Positions 6,817 through 16,111 of a DNA stretch of 64,000 nt are shown piece by piece. The position numbers and the translations under genes were made by a program. The DNA is from Saccharothrix obliqua (GTDB lineage: Bacteria > Actinomycetota > Actinomycetes > Mycobacteriales > Pseudonocardiaceae). The notes under the pieces were generated by a model that was given only the letters and a program-made list of their open reading frames with translations, had not been told where the DNA came from and searched no databases. The stretch is taken from assembly GCF_019375475.1 (NCBI RefSeq), contig NZ_JAHXGQ010000012.1, positions 124,001-188,000 of the forward strand, given 5' to 3'. Numbering within the stretch: the stretch's first letter is position 1; each line of letters begins with the position of its first letter.

Positions 6817-9585
6817 TCAGGTGGTCGGGGCGGTGACGGCATCGAGTTGCTGTTGGACGCGGTCGGCGTCGGTGCCGCGGCCCTGGCGCCGGTACAGCTC
6901 CAGGGCTTCCCGCCACACCTCGACGGCTTGCTCCCGTTGCCCGAGCGCGAGGTGGGGGTGGCCGAGGCGGTCGAGGGTGTCGGAGATCTGGTTGTCGGAA
7001 CCGATGGCCCGGTAGTTGGCCAGGGCTTCGTGGTAGTGGTCGACGGCCTGCCGGTGGCGGCCGGTGTGGTGGTCGATGTAGCCGAGGCTGTCCAGGGTGG
7101 TGGCCTGGCCCTGGGTGTTGCCGTGTTGGCGGTGCAGCACGAGGGCGGCGCGGCAGTGGTCGCGCGCGGTGTCGTACTGGCCGACCCGGGCGGCGGACCA
7201 GCCCACCGCGTTCAGCATGTCGGCCTTCCAGTGGGGGTTGCCGAGGGTTTCCTGGAGTTCCAACGCGCGTCGGCAGTGGTCGAGGGCCTGGTGGTCGTCA
7301 CCGCGGTGTTCCATGACGCGGGCGAGTTCCAGGTGGGTGGAGACCTGGTTCAGGACGTCGTCGTGTTGTTCGGCCAGGGCGAGGGCCCGGCCGAGGTGGT
7401 CGGTGGCGTCCTCGTACTGGTCCAGGCCGGCTTGGGCGCGGCCGAGGTAGCGGTGCGCCCGGATGCGTGGCGCGGGGTCGGGCAGGTGCTCGGCGGCGTT
7501 CAACGCCGCCTGCCACATGACCACGTCGCTGTGGAACCGCCCCAACCGCCAGTGGAAGTCGGTCAGTGCCCAGGCGAGGTGCCAGACGACGTGGTGCCTG
7601 CCCTGCTCCGCGGCGCTGTGCTGGGCGGCCGGCAGGTTCGACTGCTCGGCGTCCAGCCAGGCCAGCGCGGCGGGTACGTCGGACAGCGGCTGCGGGTGCG
7701 TGCCGGGCACGGGCGGGTCCGGGCGGATCGACCCGTCCGAGGGGGTCAGCAACTGGTCGGCGGCGTGGGCGGTGTGCAGGTAGAAGTCCACCACCCGGTC
7801 CAGTGCGGCTCGCCGCACGGGTTCGGGCAGGTCGCGTGCCGTGGTGGTGGCGTAGGCCCGAACCAGGTCGTGCAGGGCGTACCGGCCGCCGGCGGTGCGG
7901 TCGAGCAGGGAGGCGTCGACCAGGGCGTGCAACGCGGCGCGTGCCTCCCGTTCCGGCAGGCCGAGGAGGTCGGCCGCGGCGGGCAGGGCGATGTCGGGGC
8001 CGGGTGCGATCCCGAGCAGGGCGAACGCGGTGCGCTGGGCGTCGGTGAGGCGGCGCAGGGACCACGAGAGCACGGCGGGCAGGCTGGCGGTGGGGTCGGT
8101 GTCGTCGAGCGCGTCCAGGCCGTACTCGCGCAGTTCGGCGACGGTGTCGGCCAGCGGCAGGTGGTGGTCGGTCGCGGCGCGGGCGGCGATGACGCCCAGC
8201 GCCAGCGGGAAACCGCCGCACAGGCCGATCAGGTCGGTCACCGCCTGCTCCTCTGCCGTCACCCGTGCCGCACCCAGCCACGCCGTGAGCAGGTTCCGGG
8301 ATTCGGTGTCGGACAGGACGTCCAGCGGCAGCGGGCGGGCGCCGTGCCGCGCGATCAGGCCGGGCAGCCGGTGGCGGCTGGTGACCAGGACGGTGCAGGA
8401 GTCCGTGCCGGGCAGCAGGGGACCGACCTGTTCCGCGTTGGCGGCGTTGTCCAGCACGACCAGCATCCGCCGGTCGGCGACCAGGCTCCGGTAACGCGCG
8501 GCCCGCGCGTCCGGGTCGGCGGGCAGCTGGTCGGGGTCCGCGCCGAGCGCGTCGAGGAAACCACGCACCGCCTCGTCCGGCGACATCGGCTCACCCGCGG
8601 GGCTGAAACCACGCAGGTCCACGAACAGCTGCCCGTCCGGGAACCGGTCGAGGTGGCGGTGCCCCCAGGCCAGGGCGAGCCAGGTCTTGCCGATGCCGCC
8701 CGCCCCGCCGATCGCCGAGATCACCACCGCCCGGTCCCGTCCCGCGGCGCGGGTCAGGGTGCGGTCGAGGGCGTCCAACTCGACCACGCGCCCGGTGAAC
8801 AGCCTGGGCGCTGCCGGCAGTTGGCGGGGGACACCCGCTTTCGCGGTGATCCGGCCCGGGTCGGCGGACAGGGTCGGGTCGGCGGCCAGGATCCGTCGGT
8901 GCAGGTCCTGGAGGGCGGGGCCGGGGTCGGTGCCCAGTTCGTCGACGAACCGCTCGCGGACGCGTCGGTAGTGCTCCAGGGCGTCGGCCTGCCGACCGCC
9001 GCGGTACAGGGCCAGCAGGTACTGGCCGATGACCCGCTCGTCCCACGGGTGCTCGGCGACTCGCGCGGCCAGTTCCGCCACCAGTTCACCGCCCTGGCCG
9101 GCGCGGAGCAGGGCGTCGGTCAGGGCGTGCTGCGCGGACAGCCGCTCCTGGTGCAGCCGCTCGCGTTCGGCTTCCGCCCACGGTCCGGTCAGGCCGGTCA
9201 ACGCCTCGCCGCGCCACAACGCCAACGCCTCGGTCAGCACCGCCACGTCGTCACCACGACCGCTCAGCTCCCGGAACCGGTGCAGGTCCACGACCGGGTC
9301 GGCCTGGTCCACCACCAGCGCGTAGCCGCCCGAGCGGAGCACGATGTCGCCCGCACCCGCCAGGGCGCGGCGGAGCCGGGACAGGTAGCTGTGCAACGTC
9401 GTCCGCTCCCGCCGCGGCGAATCCGGTCCCCACACCCGTTCCACCAGCAGCTCCGCCGGCACGGCGCGTCCGATGTCGACCGCCAGCGCCGCCAGCACGC
9501 ACCGCTGCCTGGCCGGACCGAGGTCCACCGCCCGCCCGTCGACGTGGGCGGTCACCTCGCCCAGCAGCCCCAACTCCACCGCCAT
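6817..9585 (-). CDS. AfsR/SARP-type transcriptional regulator (wHTH-BTAD-NB-ARC-TPR)
   Basis: A 922-residue regulator. Residues 1-90 form an OmpR-like winged helix (ARQRCVLAALAV, TTLHSYLSRLRRAL) and residues 95-245 the bacterial transcriptional activator domain (DELGTDPGPALQDLH). An NB-ARC ATPase follows, with P-loop GGAGGIGKTW near residue 300, Walker B MLVVLDNAAN and CGGFPLALGV. About seven tetratricopeptide repeats fill residues 650-910. The domain order matches AfsR and other large SARPs, which activate secondary-metabolite or developmental genes. It is far from the PKS cluster (22 kb), and its target is unknown; the divergent ABC transporter pair starting at 9818 is the nearest candidate. 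The ATG at 9585 begins directly before the winged-helix strand. Confidence 0.9.
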   Translation of the reverse strand: MAVELGLLGEVTAHVDGRAVDLGPARQRCVLAALAVDIGRAVPAELLVERVWGPDSPRRERTTLHSYLSRLRRALAGAGDIVLRSGGYALVVDQADPVVDLHRFRELSGRGDDVAVLTEALALWRGEALTGLTGPWAEAERERLHQERLSAQHALTDALLRAGQGGELVAELAARVAEHPWDERVIGQYLLALYRGGRQADALEHYRRVRERFVDELGTDPGPALQDLHRRILAADPTLSADPGRITAKAGVPRQLPAAPRLFTGRVVELDALDRTLTRAAGRDRAVVISAIGGAGGIGKTWLALAWGHRHLDRFPDGQLFVDLRGFSPAGEPMSPDEAVRGFLDALGADPDQLPADPDARAARYRSLVADRRMLVVLDNAANAEQVGPLLPGTDSCTVLVTSRHRLPGLIARHGARPLPLDVLSDTESRNLLTAWLGAARVTAEEQAVTDLIGLCGGFPLALGVIAARAATDHHLPLADTVAELREYGLDALDDTDPTASLPAVLSWSLRRLTDAQRTAFALLGIAPGPDIALPAAADLLGLPEREARAALHALVDASLLDRTAGGRYALHDLVRAYATTTARDLPEPVRRAALDRVVDFYLHTAHAADQLLTPSDGSIRPDPPVPGTHPQPLSDVPAALAWLDAEQSNLPAAQHSAAEQGRHHVVWHLAWALTDFHWRLGRFHSDVVMWQAALNAAEHLPDPAPRIRAHRYLGRAQAGLDQYEDATDHLGRALALAEQHDDVLNQVSTHLELARVMEHRGDDHQALDHCRRALELQETLGNPHWKADMLNAVGWSAARVGQYDTARDHCRAALVLHRQHGNTQGQATTLDSLGYIDHHTGRHRQAVDHYHEALANYRAIGSDNQISDTLDRLGHPHLALGQREQAVEVWREALELYRRQGRGTDADRVQQQLDAVTAPTT

Positions 9586-9817
9586 GCCGTTGCCCCTCCA
9601 TCACCGATTTCCCGTTGAGCAGCAGGGATAGCGCGCAGGTCCAAGCGCCGGATCGCACGAACGGCCGCCTTCCCGGGTTCCATGATGTACCGACCGGACG
9701 TGCGGGGTGCGGCCAGGCGACGTGGGTGGCATCGGCGAACGCTGGACAATGGGTGTGGAAAAGGCCGTGGCGGACGTATTCACCGCCACGCGTCGCAGAC
9801 ACGACGTCAGGAGCGCG

Positions 9818-10471
9818 ATGCCCGGCGATGTTGGCCACTCCGCCACCGGTGAACTGCTCGCCGTTCGAGGGCTGACGAAGGCGTACGGTGACTTCCTCGT
9901 GCTGGACGATGTCGGTTTCTCGCTGCCGGCGGGTGCGGCGGCCGGCGTGGTCGGTCCGAACGGTTCCGGGAAGTCCACCCTGCTCCGCTGCGTGGTCGGC
10001 ACCGAGTCAGCGGATTCCGGCACCGTGCTGCTGGACGGCGTGGTCTTGGACGAGACCGCGTCCGAGGTCCGGGCGGCGCTCGCCGGTGTGCTGGACGACG
10101 TCGATTTCTTCACCGACCTCTCGGTGGTCGACCACCTTCGCCTCTACGCGTGGGCGCACGGCGCGACCGATCCCGATGACGTGGTCGACGGGGTGCTCGC
10201 GGAACTGGGCCTGGCAGCGGCGGCCGACCAGTTGCCGAGCACGCTGTCCAGCGGTCAACGCCGGAGGTTGGCGCTGGCCGCGTGCTTCGTCCGCCCGCGC
10301 CGGCTGCTGGTGCTCGACGAGCCGGAGCAACGGCTCGACGCGGCCGGCCGGGTGTGGCTGGCCGAGCGGTTGCGTGGGGAGAAGGCCGCCGGGACCGCGG
10401 TCCTGATCGCGTCGCACGATGACGACCTTCTCGACGCGGTGGTCGACATGCGCGTCCACGTCGGCGCATGA
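9818..10471 (+). CDS. ABC transporter ATP-binding protein
   Basis: A 217-residue ABC ATPase: Walker A GPNGSGKST (residues 46-54), signature LSSGQRRRLALA, Walker B RLLVLDEPEQ and switch histidine in LIASHDDD. The ATG at 9818 has AGGAG six bases upstream and is preferred over in-frame ATGs further upstream. It overlaps the start of the downstream membrane gene by ATGA, so the two make one transporter. The single-domain ATPase with a separate permease-like partner suggests an ABC-2 type exporter. Substrate unknown. Confidence 0.85.
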   Translation: MPGDVGHSATGELLAVRGLTKAYGDFLVLDDVGFSLPAGAAAGVVGPNGSGKSTLLRCVVGTESADSGTVLLDGVVLDETASEVRAALAGVLDDVDFFTDLSVVDHLRLYAWAHGATDPDDVVDGVLAELGLAAAADQLPSTLSSGQRRRLALAACFVRPRRLLVLDEPEQRLDAAGRVWLAERLRGEKAAGTAVLIASHDDDLLDAVVDMRVHVGA

Positions 10472-11873
10472 CACACCAACGTGCGGACCGCTTCGGTGGC
10501 GTCGTCCCTCCGGCGGGCGCGGTGCGGGACCGGTTGCGTGCGCACCGGGCCAAGCCGCGTTCCCTGACCGCACGGCTGGCCGACGCCTACGGCAGGTCGT
10601 TCAACGTGGCCGTGATCGGCGGCATCGTGATCTCCGCGGCCAATTCGGGCTTGGAGACGGCCGTGTCGCCCGACTACGCGATCCCCGCGGAGCGGGTCGA
10701 GTTGCTGCGGTGGTTCGTCGCGCTGGCTGTGTCCCTGCTGCTGGCCCTGCTGGGCAGGCTGGCGTTGGCGGTCGGCCCGGTGCTGGTCGGGGCGACCTGG
10801 CAGACGTGGTTGTTGAGCACACCGGTGTCCCGAAGGGAACTGCTGACCGCGCGGTTCCTCGCCGTCCTGGGTGTCGGGGGTGTTGCCGCCCTGGCCGTGG
10901 CCGTGCTCGCGGTGGTGGCGGTCAGGCCGTCGGACGTCCTGACCCCGCTCGGCCCGGCGGTGCCGGTCGGGGTGGTGCTCGCGGCGTTGGCGGTCGGTGT
11001 CCAGTCGAACCCGGCCGGGGCGCGGCTCGTCCGGCGGGTGCTCGACGGGTTCGCTGTTCTGTGCGCGGTGGGGTTCGGCGTGCTGGCGTTGGCCGGCCCG
11101 GCGGTCCCCGCGTTCCCCTTCGCGCCCGAACCGCTGACGACCTCGCTGATCGCGCTCGTCGCCGCGGCGCTCGCGGGCTGGTGGGCGTACACCGCTCTCG
11201 GCCGGTTGAGCCGCGCGTCGCTCGCCGCCGGGACGGAGTTCGCCGACGCCACCGTCACCGCCGTCAACTGGCTGGACCCGGCGTTGCTGTCCTCGACGTT
11301 GGCCGTGCGCCGCGCGCGTGCCGTCGGCCGGGTGCGCCCGGCACGACTGCGCGGTGGTCGGACGGGGGGCTGCTGCGCGCGGAACTCGTCCGCCACCGGC
11401 GCAACCCGCTGGGCCTGCTGCTGTACGCCGGGCTGGTGCCGCTGCCGTACCTCACGGCGGCGACGTTGCCCGCGCACCTGATCGCGGCGGTGCACCTGGT
11501 TTGCGCGTTCCTCGCGACCGACCGGCTGGCCACGGGTCTGCGTGCGGTCTGCCGATCGCCCGCGCTGCGGCGCGCGATCGGCGGCCGGGACCGGCAACTG
11601 CGCCTGGTCCACCTCGTCCTGCCGTCATCCGGCGCGCTGCTCTGGGTGGCCGCCACCGCGCCCGCGCTGCCGGACCCGTCGGTCTTCCCGGTGGCCGTTT
11701 CGATCCTCGGTGCCGTCGCGGTCACCTACCGGATCGCGAACCGGCCGCCCGTGGAGTACACGTCGGCCGCGGTGGACACGCCCATGGGGATGATGCCGAT
11801 CGGGCTGATCGCACAGGTCCTGCGTGGCCCCGCGCTGCTGTTGGCGCTGACCGCGGTGCAACTGCTGTGGTGA
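10468..11873 (+). pseudogene. polytopic ABC-2-like permease (DUF6297-like), frameshifted
   Basis: The ATG at 10468 overlaps the ATPase stop. The first frame encodes about 295 residues with some six membrane segments and ends in sense-less basic sequence after GRVRPARLRGGR. The next frame then continues a clean membrane protein (LLRAELVRHRRNPLGLLLYAG through PMGMMPIGLIAQVLRG) to the TGA at 11873. The switch lies in the run of six G at about 11364-11369, where one extra G would rejoin the frames as T-G-G-L-L-R. Total length would be about 468 residues, consistent with the DUF6297 membrane proteins that pair with ABC ATPases in actinomycetes (family call tentative). It is either a fresh frameshift or a homopolymer sequence error. 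Confidence 0.7.
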
Positions 11874-12151
11874 CGGACGAAGGAGCCCACGCCCCCGACC
11901 CCCACCCGCCACGTCTTCGCGCCCGACGCGGTGATCCGCGAAGAACCGCACGACATCACGGCGAAAGGCGACGACCGGCTCGGGAATTGCCGGAGTGCCA
12001 CTCGCCTATGGCCCTGGAGCACTACTGACGGTGGGTTTTCTCGTCACCGCTTCGAGTGAAGCGGCGAACCCGTTTTCCCGATGTCCGCTCACCACGCCTT
12101 CGCTACTGTTCGGCCTACTTCAGGGTCGATGCCGAAGGCGAGGAAATTCAC

Positions 12152-12700
12152 ATGTCCGAGCAGTTGTTGACCGCGAACATAGAGCGCGTTTTCGCGGTTC
12201 TCGACCTGAATGGCGACGGCCGGGTGGAATGGGCCGACTTCAAGACCATCACGGAAGCGGTCAGCCGGGAGTTCGCGGTCCCCGCGGACGCGGCCGAGCC
12301 CGCGAACCTGCTGGCGGCGTACCGGGAGGTGTGGGACTACGTCCGGGACGTGGCGGACGCCGACAGCGACGGGGCGGTGACGAAGCAGGAGTTCGAACAC
12401 GCCCACCTGTCCGGGGAGCTGTCGCTCGACGCGGTGGCCGACCTGTGGGCCGCCGTGTCGGACCGGTGCTTCGAGTTGATCGACCGGGACGGTGACGGTC
12501 ACGTCGACCAGGCCGCGTTGGCGGCGTTGTACCGGGCCGCGGAGGTCGCCGACGCGGAACTGGTCGCCGCGACGGCGTTCGCCGCGATGGACGCCAACAG
12601 CGACGGCCACGTCGACAAGGCCGAGTTCACCGCCAACGTGCGTGGCGTCTTCACCGCCACCAGCGAGTCGATGAAGGGCGCCCACATGCTCGGTGGCTGA
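12152..12700 (+). CDS. EF-hand calcium-binding protein (calerythrin-like)
   Basis: A 182-residue protein with four EF-hand loops: DLNGDGRVEWADF, DADSDGAVTKQEF, DRDGDGHVDQAAL and DANSDGHVDKAEF. Each carries acidic residues at positions 1, 3, 5 and usually 12; the third ends in Ala-Leu and may bind calcium weakly. Size and spacing match the sarcoplasmic calcium-binding/calerythrin group known from Saccharopolyspora and Streptomyces, thought to buffer cytoplasmic calcium. The ATG at 12152 follows a GAGGAAATT site; a longer upstream start lacks a good site and adds unrelated sequence. It stands alone, convergent with a TetR gene. Confidence 0.9.
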   Translation: MSEQLLTANIERVFAVLDLNGDGRVEWADFKTITEAVSREFAVPADAAEPANLLAAYREVWDYVRDVADADSDGAVTKQEFEHAHLSGELSLDAVADLWAAVSDRCFELIDRDGDGHVDQAALAALYRAAEVADAELVAATAFAAMDANSDGHVDKAEFTANVRGVFTATSESMKGAHMLGG

Positions 12701-12708
12701 CCCCGCGG

Positions 12709-13257
12709 TCAGCCGAAGTGGTGCCGGACCATCTCGACCAGCGCGGTGACGTCGGCGTCGACCATCGGCTCGCCGGTCATGCCCAGCCGGTGGAGCAGGG
12801 TGCCGACGACGATGTCGATGAAGAGCAGGACCCGGTTCTCCGGCTCGCCGAGGGCGTCCTGGAGCGCGATCCGGTACGGGTCCTGCAACCGCGTGGACAG
12901 GATCGCGCGCAGGGCCGGATCGTTGACGGCGTCGACGAACACCCCCGCGAACGCCGCCCCGACGCCGGGTTTGCCGATCTCCGCCGCGACCCAGCGGATG
13001 GCCGTGGCCATGACCTCCTCCCGACCGACCCCCTCCAGCGGCGCGGGGCCCAACGCGTCGAGGAGGCAGTCGGTGATCAACGCCCCCTTCGACGGCCAGC
13101 GGCGGTAGAGCGTCGTCTTCGCCACGCCCGCCGCCGCCGCGATGCGGTCCATCGTCGCGCCCGCGTAGCCCAGTTCGTGGACCGTGCTCAAGGTCGCGGC
13201 GAAGACCGCGGCGTCGATGCCTGCACGCGGGCGGCCGGGCTGCTTCGCGGGGGTCAT
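12709..13257 (-). CDS. TetR-family transcriptional regulator
   Basis: A 182-residue TetR regulator. The N-terminal helix-turn-helix reads GATMDRIAAAAGVAKTTLYRRWPSKGAL (given here as segments of one motif near residues 35-60), followed by an all-helical ligand domain. The ATG at 13257 is preferred; in-frame ATG and TTG starts 12-18 bases upstream are possible. It is divergent from an alpha/beta hydrolase gene, and a perfect 15-bp inverted repeat occupies the space between them. It very likely represses both itself and the hydrolase and responds to a small ester-type or hydrophobic ligand (inferred). Confidence 0.88.
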   Translation of the reverse strand: MTPAKQPGRPRAGIDAAVFAATLSTVHELGYAGATMDRIAAAAGVAKTTLYRRWPSKGALITDCLLDALGPAPLEGVGREEVMATAIRWVAAEIGKPGVGAAFAGVFVDAVNDPALRAILSTRLQDPYRIALQDALGEPENRVLLFIDIVVGTLLHRLGMTGEPMVDADVTALVEMVRHHFG

Positions 13258-13270
13258 GCCCCTCAGCATA

Positions 13271-13318
13271 GCCAATTACGCTACCGTCGGTATCGCTACC
13301 GGTGGTAGCGTAATTGGC
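13271..13318. promoter_or_regulatory. 15-bp perfect inverted repeat, probable TetR operator
   Basis: GCCAATTACGCTACC (13271-13285) is matched exactly by its reverse complement at 13304-13318. The 18-bp spacer itself contains more GCTACC/GGTAGC half-sites. The AT-rich ends stand out in this GC-rich DNA and may carry the -10 regions of both divergent promoters. The size is unusually large and could hold two TetR dimers. Confidence 0.8.
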
Positions 13319-13335
13319 ATGATCGAGGAGGAGAC

Positions 13336-14349
13336 GTGAGCGACGGCACCGACCGACCGCCGTTGGGCATCCGGCTGCTGCACGCCATCGGGAAGGAACC
13401 GGACTGGTCGACGATGACGGCCGAGGAGCTGGCGACCCTGAGCAAGGCGGTGAACCGCAAGCGACAGGCCCCACTGGCCCGGCTGATCACCGGGTTCCCC
13501 GATCGCGGCGCGACGATCCGGTGGCAGGACGTGACGCTGCCCGACCGCGTGCTCCCGGTCCGGGTGCACCGGCCCAAATCCGGCGTCGTGGACCTGCCAC
13601 TCGTGCTGCACGTGCACGGCGGCGGGTTCGTCGGCACGGCGGTGCAGAGCGACTGGGTGAACAGCCACCTCGCCGCACGGCTCCCGGCGGTCGTCGTCTC
13701 GGTCGAGCACCGCCTGCTCCGGCCGGGCAGCCCGCTGCTCGCGGCCGTCGACGACGGCTGGGACGTGCTGCGGCACCTGGTCCGGCACGCCGCGGAATGG
13801 GGCGTCGACCCGGCGCGGGTCGCGGTCTTCGGTGAGAGCACCGGTGGCGCGATCACCGCGCTGAACACGTTCCGGGCCAGGGAGTCCGGCCCGCGCCTGC
13901 GGGCGCAGGTGTTGGTCAACCCCGCTCTCGACGTGACCGACGCGGGGTACGACCACGCCTCGATGGTCCGGCACGCGGACAGCCCGACGTTGAACCTGGC
14001 GCAGATGCGGTTGTTCCAGCGGCTGTCCGCTCCGCCGGGGACGGATGCCCGTGCCCTGTCACCGTTGCAGGCCGACGACCTGAGCGGGCTGCCCCCGGCG
14101 CTCCTGGTGGTGCCGACCATCGACCCCGTCGCCGACCACGCCCGCCGTTACGCCGAACGGCTACGTGCGTCCGGCACGCCCGCCCAGCTCGCCGAACACC
14201 CCGGGGCCACGCACGCGTTCCTCAGCATGCCGGGCGTGGTGCCGCGGGCCAAGGCGGCGCGGGCGGAGATCATCGGCTTCCTCCGGAGCCACCTGTGCGT
14301 GACGGAGAGACCGGGAGCACCGAGGGCGGCAAGCGATGACCGGCGTTGA
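13336..14349 (+). CDS. alpha/beta hydrolase (hormone-sensitive lipase family esterase)
   Basis: A 337-residue hydrolase of the HSL/acetyl-hydrolase family. The oxyanion-hole motif is HVHGGGF, the nucleophile elbow GESTGG, and the acid/histidine part lies in PTIDPVADHA and GATHAFL. It should hydrolyse short-chain esters in the cytoplasm. The GTG at 13336 follows GAGGAGGAG. It is divergent from the TetR regulator, and its last 14 bases overlap the first ABC half-transporter, so the hydrolase and the two ABC genes probably form one TetR-controlled operon that handles a toxic ester or lactone (inferred). Confidence 0.88.
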   Translation: MSDGTDRPPLGIRLLHAIGKEPDWSTMTAEELATLSKAVNRKRQAPLARLITGFPDRGATIRWQDVTLPDRVLPVRVHRPKSGVVDLPLVLHVHGGGFVGTAVQSDWVNSHLAARLPAVVVSVEHRLLRPGSPLLAAVDDGWDVLRHLVRHAAEWGVDPARVAVFGESTGGAITALNTFRARESGPRLRAQVLVNPALDVTDAGYDHASMVRHADSPTLNLAQMRLFQRLSAPPGTDARALSPLQADDLSGLPPALLVVPTIDPVADHARRYAERLRASGTPAQLAEHPGATHAFLSMPGVVPRAKAARAEIIGFLRSHLCVTERPGAPRAASDDRR

Positions 14350-16111
14350 ACCCGCTGTGGCGGAAGGGAAATCGCCGACGCGCCCTTACTGGTGGACCTT
14401 CGCCGTTGTCGTGCTCTTGCAGTTGGTCGGTGCGGTGGCGGGTCTGGCGCCGTTGTTGGCGGTGGTCGAACTGGGGCGTGTGCTGTTGTCGGCCGGACCG
14501 GTCGACCACGACCACGTCCGGCTCGTGGTGATCGCGGGCGCGGCGGGCCTGTTCGCCCGGCTGGTGCTCACCGCCGCGTCCTCCGGGATCGGGCACGTCC
14601 TGGACGACCGGGTGCAGCTGTCGTTCCGACGCCGGCTGGCCGCGCGGCTGGGGCGCGTGCCGATCGGCTGGTTCTCCCGACGCCGGACCGGTGAGCTGGC
14701 GAAGGTGGTGGGGGAGGACATCAGCGCCGTGCACCCGTTCATCGCCCACGCGCCCGGCGAGCTGGTGGCCGCGTTCGCGGTGCCGCTGGTGTCGCTGGTC
14801 TACCTGTTCGGCATCGACTGGCGGCTCACGCTGATCACGTTGATCCCGGTCGTGCTGGCCGTGGCGCTGGTCCCGCTGATGATGACCCCGGCCCGGCTGC
14901 GCGAGCAGCGCGAGTTCGACGCGGGGATGGGCCGGATCGCGAGTTCCGTCGTCGAGTTCGTCCAGGGCATCGCGGTGGTGAAGGCGTTCGGCGGCACCGG
15001 GCGCGCCCACCGCGAGTTCCGCGTGGCCGCGGATGACTTCGTCGGGACGTTCAACCGGTGGGCACGCGGCATGTCGGGGCCCGCCGCCGCGATGCAGTTG
15101 GCCCTGTCGCCGCCGTTCGTGCTCCTGGTGGTGTTGAGCGGCGGTGCGCTCCTGATCGGAGGTGGCGGCCTGGCACCGGCCGACCTGCTGCCCTTCCTGC
15201 TGCTCGGCCTGGGTCTGACCGCGCCGGTGGCGGCGCTCGGTCACGGCTTCGACGACATGCGGGCCGCCCGGCGCGCGGTCGGCCGGATTCGGGAAGTCCT
15301 GGACGTGCGGCCACTCCCGCGACCCGCGAACCCGGTCACGCCACAGGGGCACCGCGTGGAACTGCGTGACGTCCGCTTCGGCTACGAGGCCGATCACGAG
15401 GTGCTGCGCGGGATCGACCTGGTGCTGGAGCCGGGGACGGTCACCGCGGTCGTCGGGCCGTCGGGCAGCGGGAAGTCCACATTGGTCCAACTGCTGCCGC
15501 GCTTCTTCGACCCGACCGGCGGTTCGGTCACGATCGGCGGTGTCGACCTGCGTGAGCTGGACAGCCGTGACCTCTACCGGACGGTGTCCTTCGTCTTCCA
15601 GAGCACGTCCCTGTTGCGTGCCACGGTCGCGGAGAACATCGCGCTGGCCGTGCCGGAGGCCGACTTCGCGGACGTGGTGCGTGCCGCCCGGCTGGCCGAC
15701 ATCCACGATCGCGTCCTCGCCCTGCCGCACGGGTACGACACGGTCCTCGGCGAGCAGGCGCGGCTGTCGGGTGGTGAGGCACAACGGATCTCGCTCGCCC
15801 GGGCATTGCTGGCCGACACGCCCGTCCTGGTGCTGGACGAGGCGACCGCGTTCGCGGACCCGCGGACCGAGCAGGCGGTGCGCCGCGCGCTGGCGGCGGT
15901 GAAGGGCGACCGGACGGTCCTGGTGATCGCCCACCGCCTGGAGACGATCAGCGACGCCGACACCGTCGTGGTGCTGGAGGAGGGGTCGGTGGTCGAGCGC
16001 GGCAGCCCGGCCGAGTTGTTGGCACACGACGGGAAGTTCGCGGCGTTCTGGGAGTCCCACCGATCGGCGGTGGCCGAGGAGATCGAACGGCGAGGAGACG
16101 CGGCCCGATGA
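14336..16111 (+). CDS. ABC transporter half-unit, TMD-NBD fusion (first of pair)
   Basis: A 591-residue type IV (exporter-fold) ABC half-transporter. Six membrane helices span about residues 20-300, and the nucleotide-binding domain carries Walker A GPSGSGKST (about 377-385), signature LSGGEAQR, Walker B LVLDEATA and the H-loop IAHRLE. The catalytic glutamate after Walker B is present. It overlaps the esterase gene before it and the second half-transporter after it (ATGA), so the two halves should form a heterodimer. Such pairs export drugs or lipids, or import siderophores in the IrtAB type; no siderophore-interaction domain is fused here, so the direction is undecided. Confidence 0.88.
   Translation: MTGVEPAVAEGKSPTRPYWWTFAVVVLLQLVGAVAGLAPLLAVVELGRVLLSAGPVDHDHVRLVVIAGAAGLFARLVLTAASSGIGHVLDDRVQLSFRRRLAARLGRVPIGWFSRRRTGELAKVVGEDISAVHPFIAHAPGELVAAFAVPLVSLVYLFGIDWRLTLITLIPVVLAVALVPLMMTPARLREQREFDAGMGRIASSVVEFVQGIAVVKAFGGTGRAHREFRVAADDFVGTFNRWARGMSGPAAAMQLALSPPFVLLVVLSGGALLIGGGGLAPADLLPFLLLGLGLTAPVAALGHGFDDMRAARRAVGRIREVLDVRPLPRPANPVTPQGHRVELRDVRFGYEADHEVLRGIDLVLEPGTVTAVVGPSGSGKSTLVQLLPRFFDPTGGSVTIGGVDLRELDSRDLYRTVSFVFQSTSLLRATVAENIALAVPEADFADVVRAARLADIHDRVLALPHGYDTVLGEQARLSGGEAQRISLARALLADTPVLVLDEATAFADPRTEQAVRRALAAVKGDRTVLVIAHRLETISDADTVVVLEEGSVVERGSPAELLAHDGKFAAFWESHRSAVAEEIERRGDAAR

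Noticed and set aside
6817-9585. AfsR-like regulator as the PKS cluster activator
   Set aside because: It is 22 kb away behind several unrelated transcription units, whereas a LAL activator adjoins the cluster.
6796-9618. 940-codon plus-strand frame opposite the AfsR-like regulator
   Set aside because: Val/Gly/Gln-rich shadow; the minus strand carries all regulator domains.
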